Shown piece after piece: positions 7,147-18,348 of a stretch of 47,597 bases of DNA (positions within the stretch are counted from its first letter, which is position 1; each line of letters begins with the position of its first letter). The notes below the pieces were generated by a model that was not told the DNA's origin, made no database searches, and worked only from the letters and a program-made list of their open reading frames with translations. The position numbers and the translations under genes are program-made. Source of the stretch: a virus. The stretch spans positions 1 to 47,597 of IMG/VR virus record IMGVR_UViG_3300021197_000970. One strand, 5' to 3'.

Positions 7147-10100
7147 ATGATTGATGCAACAATTCTTCCTTTTTTCACAGGTCTATTTCCAATAATATGC
7201 GCTATTACTTTACTAGTTTTACGTGCCGGTGCGTCTAGGGTTTTCTTCGACATCGTAGGTACTTTCCAAGCAGATAGATTGATTCACGATGCTAAAGCGT
7301 CAAAAGCAGTTTTCGAGGCTTTGTATTTAGATACTTTTTCCGGTATTCAAGAGGCAGGGCAAGAAATAGGTGATATGTTTACTGATATGTTAGACGTTGT
7401 TATCCCTGTAACAAGAGAAATAGAAGAAGCAAGAATACAATTAGAAAAGTTTTTGGATGCAGACGCAGGCCAAATGAGAGAATTAGCAGAAGATATTCAA
7501 GATATAGGTCTTGAGTTTGGTTTTGCTGCTGATTCTGCTATGGAAGCCGGTGCTAAAATGGCTCAGTTGTCCGGCGTTTTAGGTACTGCGTCTTTGCCTG
7601 TTGGTACAGAAATAGGTATGATGTTTGGTCTTATATCCGGTATGGAAACTGACGTAGCCATGCAAAGACTAATTAACTTACAACAACAGACTAAGTTTAT
7701 GACTGAAAATGTTACAGACGAGATGAGCGAAAGAGAAAAAGCAAATCAAATACGTAGAGATTCTATACGTATTCTCGACCAACTTAACACGGTTGAAAAC
7801 AGGTCGGTTGCTACGATGGAACAGATTACCTTCGTTATGAATCAATTCGCATCACAGGCTGAGTTGACTAACGAAAGCATAGCAAGTATGGCTGCTTTAT
7901 CCGCTACTCTTATTGAAGCGGGTGAAGAACAAGGTAAGGGTGGTCGTGCTTTACGTATGATGTACGCTAGGCTTGGTGCTGATATTAACGGTTCAAGAAA
8001 AGCAGTTGAAGATTTAGGTATTGCTGTTGCTGATAACGAAGGAAACATGAGGGCGCTTTCAGATGTTCTTGTTGACCTAGCAGGCGCTTATCACACAATG
8101 TCCGGTGAAGAACAAACTGCTTTGGCTCAACAAGTAGCAGGTAACAGACACTATACCCGTCTTATTAAATTATTAGAAAACGTGGATAGGGTAAAAGAAT
8201 TGGAGTTTGAGGCAACAATTGCTATGTTCCCTGCTATGGATGAAATAGATAGAAGAAGAGATACAGAATTATTTAAGTTAGAACAAGCAGAATCGGCTTA
8301 CAAAAATTACACCGGACAATTAGGTGATGAGTTACTACCTATTTTAACATCGGTAACTAAACAACAAGTTAGTTTTACAAAAGCCATTGTTGATATAGCA
8401 GAAACCCCAATTATAGGTCAACTTATAAAAATGCCTTTAGGAATAGTAAAAACATTTCAAACATTTTTGGGGCCGGCTACGGCTATGCTTTTATCTTTAC
8501 AAAACATAAACGTGGCTATGCAAACACAAGCCGTAATTTCTAGGGCTTTGAGAGGCGACCAAATTGCTACATTAGAGGGTGGTGCTAAGGGCGGAAGATT
8601 ATTAATTGACGAATTAGCCTTAAGAAAAAACATAACAACACAAGAAAAAATTGCTAATTTGGAAAAGGCTAGAGCAAGGCGTGATGAATTAAACGAAGGC
8701 AAACTAATAAATGCTAAGATGGTTAATCAATCAGAACACGCATTAAAAAAGATTGCTGAAAAGAAAAGGCTGCAAAAAATAGCAAATGAAGAAAACGCTG
8801 CCGGTCTTGCTAAAATTATAGACAAACAAAGGGCGCTTGATAACCAAATGCGAGCAAGCGATGACATTACCAAAAAACAACTTAGAACAGAAGCACAATT
8901 AAGAAAGAAAAATCTTGATTTGATGAGAGACAAACGAAGAGGCTACCGAAGAATGCGAGAGTTAGCATTACAAGAAGAAGCGCACGAAGCAAAAATATAC
9001 GCATTTAGAGAAAAAGAGGCAAGAAGAGAAGCGTATAGTAATGAATTAAAGAAACTTAAGATTAAAAACGAATCAAAAGAAATGTTAAATCATGTAGGTA
9101 CTTTGATGGCCGTAGGTACTACCTTTATGATGCTTCCCGATAAAATGATTCCATTTATGGATAAACAAGACCAAATGAAAATCGGTATAGCCTTAAATAG
9201 TGCGGCGTTTCTTATGCAAACACTTGCTTTAGCGGCGAACACTAAAGAGACTATAACGAACGCATTTTCAAAAGCAACATTATCAAAAGAACAAGTAAAA
9301 GAAGGTATTGCTTTAGAGTTTACTACTAAAGAAATTGCTGAACAATCGGGAATTACTTTAGCGTTAATAGATGCACAAGTAGGCGCAACAGGCTCAACTG
9401 TTGCTTTAGCGGGGGCGCAAACAGGACTTGGTGCAGCAGTTGGTGGTGCAGGTGCGGCAGGAACAGGCGGTACAGTAGGAAAAATGGGTAAGTTTGTTGC
9501 AGGTTTACCTAAACCCGTACACGTTATGATGGTAGTAGGTGTGCTTTATACATTAGGAAAAGCCTATACTCATTTAACAAAGAAAACAAAAAAAGCAACA
9601 GACGAAATTACAGATTTTAATAAAGCATCATTAGATACCGGAATGGTAATGGAGTTTTTAAACGCAGAAGAATTAGATATAAACGCAGCATTAAAAGAAA
9701 GGGCTGCTCTTTATGAGACATTAAAAGATTCAGAAGATGAAATGTTAAAAGCAAAGGCTGATGGTTTATTAATAGAGATGAAAGCATTAGACCAAGCAAA
9801 AAGAATAAAAGAGTTCACAGATGAAGATTTTGATTTAAGCCCCGCAAAAAGATTATTTGAAAGTCAAGATATACTAGATGCTAGACATAAAAAGTTTGGT
9901 GATGAGAAAGTAGAGGGTTATGCAGGCGTAGGTCAAATAGGTAGGCAATATTTTAGTATGTTTAATCCTTTTGACAACGATTCAGATATGAACTTTGGGT
10001 TTATGGGTAGAGTTAATAAAAAAGTTGTAGATGAAAATAAAAAAATAGTTAACGAAATATCAAAAAACCATAAAACACTAGTAGATTTTATAGAGTTGCA

Positions 10101-10458
10101 TAAAATTACTACTTATGAAGAGTTAGAAATGACCGCAGAATCTTTCGGTACATCTATTAGAGACTTAATGAATAAAGAAGGAGAAGCAGTTTCAAATCTT
10201 ACAAAAGAATACTCACTATTAAGTAATGAAGTTGAAGGCTTTGCTAATACTAGAGAAGAAATGTTTTATGGGTTTGATAGAAACAACTTAACAGGAGACT
10301 TGGTTAGGCAGGTTACTCAACAAGGTGTTGAGACATTAATTACTAATACGGAATTAATAATGACAAACAATTTTAATGGTATAACTGACGTACAAGATAT
10401 GGTAAACACCATACTAGATGAGTTAGAGAGTCAAGGAATAGGGCAGGGTGCGGTGTGA
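7147..10458 (+). CDS. Tail tape-measure protein
   Basis: 1103 residues, the second largest protein here. It is helical throughout, with an N-terminal hydrophobic helix (about 7-28), a TP901-type tape-measure core near residues 180-360 (GRALRMMYARLGADINGS, LVDLAGAYHTMSGEEQ, QVAGNRHY), long charged coiled coil at 500-640, and hydrophobic Gly/Ala segments near 650-700 and 750-810. It follows the tail chaperone pair by two bases. It should set tail length and may help DNA entry through the membrane. Confidence 0.85.
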   Translation: MIDATILPFFTGLFPIICAITLLVLRAGASRVFFDIVGTFQADRLIHDAKASKAVFEALYLDTFSGIQEAGQEIGDMFTDMLDVVIPVTREIEEARIQLEKFLDADAGQMRELAEDIQDIGLEFGFAADSAMEAGAKMAQLSGVLGTASLPVGTEIGMMFGLISGMETDVAMQRLINLQQQTKFMTENVTDEMSEREKANQIRRDSIRILDQLNTVENRSVATMEQITFVMNQFASQAELTNESIASMAALSATLIEAGEEQGKGGRALRMMYARLGADINGSRKAVEDLGIAVADNEGNMRALSDVLVDLAGAYHTMSGEEQTALAQQVAGNRHYTRLIKLLENVDRVKELEFEATIAMFPAMDEIDRRRDTELFKLEQAESAYKNYTGQLGDELLPILTSVTKQQVSFTKAIVDIAETPIIGQLIKMPLGIVKTFQTFLGPATAMLLSLQNINVAMQTQAVISRALRGDQIATLEGGAKGGRLLIDELALRKNITTQEKIANLEKARARRDELNEGKLINAKMVNQSEHALKKIAEKKRLQKIANEENAAGLAKIIDKQRALDNQMRASDDITKKQLRTEAQLRKKNLDLMRDKRRGYRRMRELALQEEAHEAKIYAFREKEARREAYSNELKKLKIKNESKEMLNHVGTLMAVGTTFMMLPDKMIPFMDKQDQMKIGIALNSAAFLMQTLALAANTKETITNAFSKATLSKEQVKEGIALEFTTKEIAEQSGITLALIDAQVGATGSTVALAGAQTGLGAAVGGAGAAGTGGTVGKMGKFVAGLPKPVHVMMVVGVLYTLGKAYTHLTKKTKKATDEITDFNKASLDTGMVMEFLNAEELDINAALKERAALYETLKDSEDEMLKAKADGLLIEMKALDQAKRIKEFTDEDFDLSPAKRLFESQDILDARHKKFGDEKVEGYAGVGQIGRQYFSMFNPFDNDSDMNFGFMGRVNKKVVDENKKIVNEISKNHKTLVDFIELHKITTYEELEMTAESFGTSIRDLMNKEGEAVSNLTKEYSLLSNEVEGFANTREEMFYGFDRNNLTGDLVRQVTQQGVETLITNTELIMTNNFNGITDVQDMVNTILDELESQGIGQGAV

Positions 10459-10462
10459 GTGA

Positions 10463-13400
10463 ATGGTAAGAAGTGTAACAAAAAAATATCAAATATGGCT
10501 TGCAGGTTTTTATGATGATTTTAACGGTGCGAGAGCAATACCGGATTATTTACAACTACCTTCCGATACATCATACTCAATAACAGTAAGTCATTTTGGA
10601 AACCCTATGAACGGTGAGGCTTCTCTCAACCCAAGATACAGATTTAGTATAGCGGATAGAAAATTAATGTCAAACACACCACACGTTAGTGGGGTAACTA
10701 GTGCTAATCAATATCTTCGTAATAACGGGGTGTTTGAGTGGTTAAGTAGGGATGTAAAAAGAAATAGTTTTGACGAATGGGAAGGTAGGGTACAACTACA
10801 ATATCCCGATGGACACGTTGCTAACAGATACAGATTTGGTGGTAGCACAGCAGAAGGAGACGTAGGTTATCAAAGATTTGTTAATGGACACAATACTGCT
10901 GCTTCTTACATAGTACCTGTTGGTGCAAACGATGCTACTATGGGTAGAGCAGACATGAAAAGATTTGACGCTACAAATTACGCAGCAGAAAACGCAGGGT
11001 TTATTTCTACCACAGGAGATTTCGTACAAAGAGCGCATCTTACAGGCTCTTGGATGGGAGAAAAAATGCTACAAACAACAAGCGTAACGCCGTCTAAAGT
11101 ATTTGCCGAAGTTACTTCTCCCGCAAAAAAACCTTTTTTATGTATTCAGACAGTAAGAAAGGCAAACGATTCTTCTAATAATACACCCGTAATCATTTAC
11201 GATGGACATTTAAACTCAAGATTAGAAAGAGATACTTTTACCGCAAGAATAGCACTAAGAAGTTTTATTGCAGAAGGTTCAAATAATTGGACTAAAGTAG
11301 GAATACAATTTGAAATAGGTTTTGCTGCTACACAAGCGGGATTGTTAAACGATACAGGTTATACAGGTGTACCCGAAATAGATTATACTTTAAAATTAAA
11401 TGATACTAACCAACCACAGTACGATACGTCGGGATTACTATATGATGGTAGTACGGCACAAACTTACACTAACGATGACACTTGGTTAGATATTGACTTT
11501 GTTATGAAATATGCAACAGGTAATTATGATATTTACTTAAACGGTACTAAAATAGAAAGCGATATTAATTTTACTAATACTACTAACGTAGTACCTGCAA
11601 ATCTATATGGGTTTCAAATAACTACAACTACTAGAGAATCTTCTGTTGGTAATTTTGGTTATGTATCTTATCTAATGTTAGATAGGGTAGGTATGGTTAG
11701 GTGTCTTACTGACGACATTACTACTACTGACGAGGTACAAATTAAATCTTTAAGAAATAGTAGGGGTGTAAACTCATTAAGTACCTGTAACGTAACTATA
11801 ACTGACGATGCGGATAGAGCAGCCAATGGTAATACAGGATTGCTAGCAACAGATTATGTTGAAAACTTAAAAGATTTATTTGTTACTACTTCTCCTTTAG
11901 ATTGGGAATTATTAGTATTTAGCGATATGAATAGTAGGATAGACAGACCTGTATGGAGGGGTATAGTTAATAGTTTTAAGATAAATCAAAGTAAAAGAAG
12001 TAGAGAAATACAATTTACTGCTAGTGATGGATTAAGGTTTTTAGATAATCAAGTGCCTCTTTGGGAAATAGGGCAGGAAGGATTAAATGATAACTTAGGT
12101 GAGACACCTTATTGGTTATATGATGCACAAGGTTTCAAAGAAATAATGAATCTAGGTGCAACAAAATTAAAACTAACAGGTAGTGATGTAGGGTTTGAAA
12201 AATCTAGTAATTATATAGAAACATCAACACAAAGAATGCAAACTAATTCCGGTTTACCTATACAAATGTATAACAATGAAAATCCCATATATGGGCCAAA
12301 CGACATAGAAAATTATTACGAGGGTGTAGGTATAATAGGTTTTCAAAAAGATACTTCGGGTAATACCTTGGTACACATGAATGATGATTCGCATACTATA
12401 ACTACTTCTTCAACAGTAAGTATATTAGGGAGAAAACATAATGTTAGTGATATAAGTCCTACCGCAGTCTCAGTAGACAAATTAACTTTAACTTTTGCTT
12501 CCGGTGATTTGGCTTTTTCTGCGGAAACACCAAAAATAATATACATAGGAAAATATGAGCCACCTAGTGAATTAGACCATACGAATTGGCAAATAAGTAA
12601 TACTTTAACTGATGTTTATAGAAACCCCACATATTTCCCCGCTTGGTATAAACATTTAAATCCTAAAAGTGGCCCTTGGTATATGAATGTGTTTTTTGAT
12701 GCAGACCCGTCTTTAGAAGTTGGTGATTATTTTTACATTAATAAAGAGGCTATAAATAACTCAACAGCACTTAACTCGGCATATACAGGTAGGCTCAAAG
12801 TTAAAAGTGTTAGAAAAATACAAAGTATTTATACTAATTACTTTACACAACCTGCAAAGGGTGGTACTTACGGGGCTTACATTACCCCACCTACGTATAT
12901 ATGGGCGGTACAAACATTTACCCCATACCCTTCATCTTTAACAGAACACGGTGTTTACACGCCCGAAACTACATTAGATGGCGGACTTTCTTCCGGTGCA
13001 TCTAGTATTACATTAACTGATGCTTCTAATTTTGGTACTTCGGGAACAGGAATAATAATAATACCTACTTATTTTAATAACATACCTACTAACCTAGATA
13101 CATGGGGAATTGTAAATGTAGATTATGATGTATTTACTTGGACAGGAAAAAACAGTAACACTTTAACGGGTGTTAGTGGGGTAGGTGTTTCTCATTTAGA
13201 TAATGCAGTTGTTTTCCAACATTTTCCTAAACCAGCAGATGATTTATTAGTCAACAATGAAAGATTTGAATGGTCAAGAGATACTTCTGCAACAGTAATT
13301 GGTACATTTAGTAGTGCCTCAGAACCTTTAAAACACAGGGCTATACAGGCTAGATGGATGAGAGATTTACCTTTATCTTTATGGTTTAAATATCAGTTTG

Positions 13401-16400
13401 GTATAGTAAAGAAAGACCCTGTTAATAATCAAAGGACTCATACAAACACAGCAAATCTTAATAATTATGGTCTAATACACGGTGCAGGGGGCGACCAAAC
13501 ATTAAACTCAAGTACTAATACTATAAAAGTAACAGACCTTACATACAATTCAGCGCCCGTTAGTGGTGTTGCGGAGATTTGGGAAACAGCAACCGCTACC
13601 GACGGTGTGGCTGTTGGAACACCTAGTCTTTTTAACCCAACTAACACATACAAAGAAAAGTTTGTTTATACCGGAAAACACTCATCAGGTAGCGACAGAT
13701 TTCTTACGGGGGTTAGGTTTATCACAGGTAATTACGAAACGGCAAATTACACCGATGCCCCACCACATTACTACTTAAAGTTTCAAGACCATAAAGATGA
13801 TTACAAACACATTTGGTTGCTTTGGGCTGACATGAGAAATAACGGACAGGCTAATGCTGATGGTGAGTTAAGAAAACAAAGTTTTGGTTTGCAGTACCCA
13901 CTAAGAGACAATTATGAATTACAAATGTATTTCGCAGACCAATTTGATGAAAATGGTAATGTGGATAAGTTCGGTAGTCTCAACATAGGAGAAGATATAC
14001 ATATATGGAATATGGATGCTACAAATGACCCCCTTACAAATGGTGCATTTTCTAAACCCGCAGATTATTCTTCGGGTGTTGTTGTTACTAGCCTAACAGA
14101 AGTTAATGGTAAATTAAAAATATCAACTTCTGAAACAGGCACAGTAGCCGTAGGAGATTACATACACCTAACAGGTACTCTTAATCACGACGGAATGCAC
14201 AGGGTTGCTACGAGTGGGTTAAGTAATGATGCACACTTTATTACCGAGACTACATTTGTTAGCACTACCATAAATGCAGGTGGTGCTAAATATTACATTA
14301 CAACAGGTAGCGATAAGGATTTATCCGTGTATCAAGATTGGGAAGATAAAGGCGGCTCTTTCTTAGTTATAGATGCTTCACCTTTCTTTAACCTTAATAC
14401 TAATGCTAACGGTGGCAAGACAGGACAGACTTCCGGCGGAAGAACAGACCTAACTGATTACGTACAAGAAAGAGAAGGTTTCCCTGCACTAATAGATAAT
14501 TATTGGGCGGAAGCATTACCCTCTTATAGAACCACAGGTGATATAACATTAGAACATCCGGCACAATATAGATTACTTTCTGACGTTTCGTTAGCAAGTG
14601 ATAATTTACAAAACGGCTATAAAGGATTACCTATTGATGACCCTAGTAAGTTTGACGATAGTGGGGTAGGAAAAATAATAGAAAGACTAGAAGTAACTGA
14701 CACGCCCGACCACGAATATTTATTTTTATGGAATAGTAAACTAGATACAAAATACACTTCAACAGGTGGTTCACAAATCCAAACTGCGATAGATGGGGGG
14801 GCTAACACCCAAGTTCAATACGGTGTAGGTAATACGTTTGTATCTAGTGGGTTAAAAGAAGGTATGTTAATTAATAGAATAAGAGGTACTGATGTTAGTC
14901 CACAATACATAATTGAAGTTGTATCTGATATTATCTTAAAAGTAAGTGGTGTTTGGGCGGCTAACGATACTTTTGAAGTACCCCCACAATTAGGGAAAGT
15001 GTATATAGCACCGAGTACTGACATAACGGTTACTGCGGCTGATGATTTAACTTCTTTAGAACAACAAGTAAGGGATTCATTTGCGACAACAGCCCAAACT
15101 TGGGATGACTACGGTTTGAGAGGTCTTACTATACAAGAGGATAAACAAATTGAGGTTCATTCCACAGTACATTCAGCATTTATGCTTAGATTATTAATGC
15201 ACCTAAAAGGTAATATTAAAAATAAAAATAGTGGTACTTTTTGGGAAAGTGATAAGTTTAAGACATTATGGAATGCAGCAATTATGGACACTTGGTTGCC
15301 GCCAACAACAGTTAGAAATATTTACGATATTAATAACATACCTATTACTTCTAACATGACTACTTATAATTCCACTACAAGTAATGATAGTTATGGTTCG
15401 GTAGTCGATAGTAGGGGCAGCACATTTTTAAGCACAATTAAAAAAATACATAACAATAGTGGTATAGGTACAGAAAATAGTCTTAATACTACCTTTTCTT
15501 ACCTAGTCGGCAAAGATAATAGGTTTGAGTTTAGACCTAAATACAATAGTAATATATCTTTTACTAGAAATAATATAACTATGAATAATATGGCTGCTAA
15601 CATTTCTTCACAAGTTACTAATGTTCGTGTGTATTATAACAACGGGCAAAGTTTTGTGGACTATCCGGCTACAAATCTTACAGATACTACTAGGTGGAAG
15701 ATATTACAATTCCCTAAAGTTACTCAAAGTTTTGAAGCAACAGTTTTGGCTAAAAAAGAATATGACAACTATAAAAAATCACCCTTAAAAATAAATGTAA
15801 GTCCTATTTTAGATGGTAATTACAAAATGATAGAAACAGGTAGGCACGGTTACATAGCAGATGCCTACGTTGCACTAGAAGGTACAGATGATGACTACAC
15901 TAAGGTATGTAATTGGACTAGATTAGGTACAGGTGGGGCTTTGTTTAATGGTATGGTAAATGCTTTAGACGGCAACCAAAAAACATCTACTGATTTGTAT
16001 GCTAGATATGGTATAAGTAAAGACGGTACATCAAGTGGTGATATTCCTTGGGCTGATAACTATTATTGGTATGGTAGTGGGTCTATATCTAATGCCGTAC
16101 AAATCGTACACATACCTAATGGTACACCGCTTGTTAGCGACAATCATGGAGAGCCTATGAGAATAATGATAGACTTAAAAAACCAAACAGGTACTAGTAT
16201 AGACGATGCGGAGTTTACTATACACGTACATGATTATTCTTTTTCCGGTGAAACTAGAGCAGCAACAAGTAGAAGTGCTGCAAGCGTAAATGTAAAACAT
16301 AGCGGTTTTTATGAGTTGGCTTTACCCTCCACATACAGCGATACAAGCGTAGGTAACATGGTAGTTAGTTTTAACGCAGAATATTGCAGGGCTTTACTAC

Positions 16401-17647
16401 GTCATAGATGTGGCGACCCGACAAAAACAGACCATAGTGTAGGCAATTCCACACACAGTACTGACGCTAATTATTATATATTAGATAGTAGCACTTTGTT
16501 TTATAATGGAAGTAACGGTATAAATACTAACAGTATTTTTCCTCTAGGTATGAGAGAATATAGCGAGATGGGTGGTGGATTTAAGACTACTAGAGCAGAA
16601 TGGTATGCACCTAAGATTCTGATAACAAGAGATTTGTCTTACACACCCGCTACTTACGTAACAATGACTGATGCAGGGTTAGGTATGGCTACGGCAGAAA
16701 CTATGGTTATACAAAAAGTTGAGTGGTCTGTTAGCGCAGGAAAAACAGAAGATGTAAAATTAACATTAGAAAGAAATGAATCAATTGGCGCTCAAGGTAT
16801 TATTGCTAGATTATACGCACAGAATAGTGATGATTTACAAGTAGGTCAAGATTTAGGTCAACAATCGGGAACAGGAAGTGTAATTGGGGGTAATGATGAC
16901 TTCCCTGTAATTGGAAATCCACCCGACAAAGTATTAGATGATGATGACCAAAAATCAAAAGATGGTACAGATGATAGTAACGCAGATGCTAGTTTTTCTA
17001 TGGGTATGCCTAGTCCTCAACTAAATAGAGGCAATAGAATGAGTATGCAAAACGACTTTTTGTCTGCTAATAGTAAGTTTTCTATATTAGGCCAAGAGCA
17101 AATACCAAACACACCTTCTAACATGAGAAGTATAGAGGGTATGGATGTTGAAATAACCCCTATATCGGGTAGTGCTGTTGTAACATCAGAAGGGTATATT
17201 TTTGCTAGTAAGGGATTACAAGAATCTGACTCTTCCTCTATAACTAATCAAGAAGTATCTATCGAAACATCATTCGTTGTACCTAGTGATATAATGAGTA
17301 ATATTTTATCTATACAAGCGTCATTAAGCAACGGCGGTATCTACGATGATAATAGCGTTGTAGTATTGTATATAACAGCAACTTGTTTAGAAACAAACAC
17401 TAGTGTCGAACATACAGTAAGAGTAGCGGGGGGTATAGAAAAGAAAACTGTATCGTTAATGCCTACTACTATACTAAGTGGTTTAGATACTGTTGGTAAT
17501 AATATTAAGGTAACAATAACTAGAAAACCAAACGTGGGTAATGATAAATCCACATCATCATTAGTATTACATAATTTAGAAGTAAATATGAGACGAGCAG
17601 CAGCCAACACCAAATCAACTTCTAGTCAATTTTCGACTATAACTTGA
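10463..17647 (+). CDS. Giant tail-tip / baseplate hub and host-interaction protein
   Basis: 2394 residues. Order seen: N-terminal beta region; a concanavalin-like sandwich about 225-415 (YDIYLNGTKIES); a hub-like region about 430-560 with VWRGIVNSFKINQ and REIQFTASDG, as in gp27/gpJ-type proteins; a beta domain near 836-915 (SSITLTDASNF, FTWTGKN, TLTGVSGVG) shared with the connector; a related segment near 1060-1090 (FVYTGKH); a strand-rich hub end near 2075-2105 (VEWSVSAGKTEDVKLTLER); a linker rich in Asp/Ser; and a C-terminal beta domain about 2250-2394. It follows the tape measure, as tail-tip proteins do, and probably carries receptor-binding functions. Its 3' end overlaps the convergent nuclease gene by 11 nt. 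Confidence 0.8.
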   Translation: MVRSVTKKYQIWLAGFYDDFNGARAIPDYLQLPSDTSYSITVSHFGNPMNGEASLNPRYRFSIADRKLMSNTPHVSGVTSANQYLRNNGVFEWLSRDVKRNSFDEWEGRVQLQYPDGHVANRYRFGGSTAEGDVGYQRFVNGHNTAASYIVPVGANDATMGRADMKRFDATNYAAENAGFISTTGDFVQRAHLTGSWMGEKMLQTTSVTPSKVFAEVTSPAKKPFLCIQTVRKANDSSNNTPVIIYDGHLNSRLERDTFTARIALRSFIAEGSNNWTKVGIQFEIGFAATQAGLLNDTGYTGVPEIDYTLKLNDTNQPQYDTSGLLYDGSTAQTYTNDDTWLDIDFVMKYATGNYDIYLNGTKIESDINFTNTTNVVPANLYGFQITTTTRESSVGNFGYVSYLMLDRVGMVRCLTDDITTTDEVQIKSLRNSRGVNSLSTCNVTITDDADRAANGNTGLLATDYVENLKDLFVTTSPLDWELLVFSDMNSRIDRPVWRGIVNSFKINQSKRSREIQFTASDGLRFLDNQVPLWEIGQEGLNDNLGETPYWLYDAQGFKEIMNLGATKLKLTGSDVGFEKSSNYIETSTQRMQTNSGLPIQMYNNENPIYGPNDIENYYEGVGIIGFQKDTSGNTLVHMNDDSHTITTSSTVSILGRKHNVSDISPTAVSVDKLTLTFASGDLAFSAETPKIIYIGKYEPPSELDHTNWQISNTLTDVYRNPTYFPAWYKHLNPKSGPWYMNVFFDADPSLEVGDYFYINKEAINNSTALNSAYTGRLKVKSVRKIQSIYTNYFTQPAKGGTYGAYITPPTYIWAVQTFTPYPSSLTEHGVYTPETTLDGGLSSGASSITLTDASNFGTSGTGIIIIPTYFNNIPTNLDTWGIVNVDYDVFTWTGKNSNTLTGVSGVGVSHLDNAVVFQHFPKPADDLLVNNERFEWSRDTSATVIGTFSSASEPLKHRAIQARWMRDLPLSLWFKYQFGIVKKDPVNNQRTHTNTANLNNYGLIHGAGGDQTLNSSTNTIKVTDLTYNSAPVSGVAEIWETATATDGVAVGTPSLFNPTNTYKEKFVYTGKHSSGSDRFLTGVRFITGNYETANYTDAPPHYYLKFQDHKDDYKHIWLLWADMRNNGQANADGELRKQSFGLQYPLRDNYELQMYFADQFDENGNVDKFGSLNIGEDIHIWNMDATNDPLTNGAFSKPADYSSGVVVTSLTEVNGKLKISTSETGTVAVGDYIHLTGTLNHDGMHRVATSGLSNDAHFITETTFVSTTINAGGAKYYITTGSDKDLSVYQDWEDKGGSFLVIDASPFFNLNTNANGGKTGQTSGGRTDLTDYVQEREGFPALIDNYWAEALPSYRTTGDITLEHPAQYRLLSDVSLASDNLQNGYKGLPIDDPSKFDDSGVGKIIERLEVTDTPDHEYLFLWNSKLDTKYTSTGGSQIQTAIDGGANTQVQYGVGNTFVSSGLKEGMLINRIRGTDVSPQYIIEVVSDIILKVSGVWAANDTFEVPPQLGKVYIAPSTDITVTAADDLTSLEQQVRDSFATTAQTWDDYGLRGLTIQEDKQIEVHSTVHSAFMLRLLMHLKGNIKNKNSGTFWESDKFKTLWNAAIMDTWLPPTTVRNIYDINNIPITSNMTTYNSTTSNDSYGSVVDSRGSTFLSTIKKIHNNSGIGTENSLNTTFSYLVGKDNRFEFRPKYNSNISFTRNNITMNNMAANISSQVTNVRVYYNNGQSFVDYPATNLTDTTRWKILQFPKVTQSFEATVLAKKEYDNYKKSPLKINVSPILDGNYKMIETGRHGYIADAYVALEGTDDDYTKVCNWTRLGTGGALFNGMVNALDGNQKTSTDLYARYGISKDGTSSGDIPWADNYYWYGSGSISNAVQIVHIPNGTPLVSDNHGEPMRIMIDLKNQTGTSIDDAEFTIHVHDYSFSGETRAATSRSAASVNVKHSGFYELALPSTYSDTSVGNMVVSFNAEYCRALLRHRCGDPTKTDHSVGNSTHSTDANYYILDSSTLFYNGSNGINTNSIFPLGMREYSEMGGGFKTTRAEWYAPKILITRDLSYTPATYVTMTDAGLGMATAETMVIQKVEWSVSAGKTEDVKLTLERNESIGAQGIIARLYAQNSDDLQVGQDLGQQSGTGSVIGGNDDFPVIGNPPDKVLDDDDQKSKDGTDDSNADASFSMGMPSPQLNRGNRMSMQNDFLSANSKFSILGQEQIPNTPSNMRSIEGMDVEITPISGSAVVTSEGYIFASKGLQESDSSSITNQEVSIETSFVVPSDIMSNILSIQASLSNGGIYDDNSVVVLYITATCLETNTSVEHTVRVAGGIEKKTVSLMPTTILSGLDTVGNNIKVTITRKPNVGNDKSTSSLVLHNLEVNMRRAAANTKSTSSQFSTIT

Positions 17648-18347
17648 GTGGTACATCTTCTAGGTTATCTCTTAGGGCTAGTATATCTTGCGCTCTTTGC
17701 CTACCGACACCCTTGACAGCCATAACTGCTTTTTGTGTAGTTCTAAGTCTAAGTAGTTTAGGTATGCTACCAAACTCTTCTAGTAAATCTTGAGCCATAG
17801 TAGGTGTAACTCCTTTTACGGAAGAAAGAAATGCGATACGGGGGTCTAACTCTCCTTTTTTTATGGCTTTTTGTGTATCTAAATCGTGATTAGAGAAAGC
17901 CATTCCTAGTTGGGTGTGGTTTACTACTAACCATTCGACAAACTCATCCATAGTATTCAATTCCATATACTTAATTTTAGGGAATCTTTGATGAAATGTC
18001 ATTTTGAATTGTGTATTTACTTTTTTCATACGAGACATTTCCGTAGCAATTTGTTTTGCTGATGGCCTTCCGGTGGCTACCCAAGGCTTTAACTTTGCAC
18101 CATAGACTACTAGTACGGGGTTATCATAGTTATCTTGTAAGTCTCTCAACTGAGAAACGATAGTCCTATTCCGGCCAATACCAAGAATAGAACGAAAGAG
18201 GTCATTAATTTCTTTAGCCTCAACACCCCAAGTACCCATAGCATAATCTGCACTCACCATTCTACATACTTTTACGTTATTTTCTCCCATACGCATTAAC
18301 AACTTATTAATTACTTTGGGGTTTTCTCTATCATCTACTAGTAACAT
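17637..18347 (-). CDS. XPF/ERCC4-type nuclease with tandem helix-hairpin-helix
   Basis: 236 residues. The N-terminal 130 residues are an ERCC4 nuclease fold: strand with VDDRE (D5, D6, E8), then AD34 in place of GD, E43-A44-K45 in place of ERK, and D49 (GVEAKEINDLFRSI), and a VLVVYG strand. Residues 165-236 form tandem HhH motifs (LSSVKGVTPTMAQDLLEEFG; AVKGVGRQRAQDIL). Archaeal relatives cut flaps and forks. The Arg of ERK is Ala, so activity is uncertain. It is last in the minus-strand operon and converges on the tail gene. Confidence 0.8.
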   Translation of the reverse strand: MLLVDDRENPKVINKLLMRMGENNVKVCRMVSADYAMGTWGVEAKEINDLFRSILGIGRNRTIVSQLRDLQDNYDNPVLVVYGAKLKPWVATGRPSAKQIATEMSRMKKVNTQFKMTFHQRFPKIKYMELNTMDEFVEWLVVNHTQLGMAFSNHDLDTQKAIKKGELDPRIAFLSSVKGVTPTMAQDLLEEFGSIPKLLRLRTTQKAVMAVKGVGRQRAQDILALRDNLEDVPLKL

Positions 18348-18348
18348 C

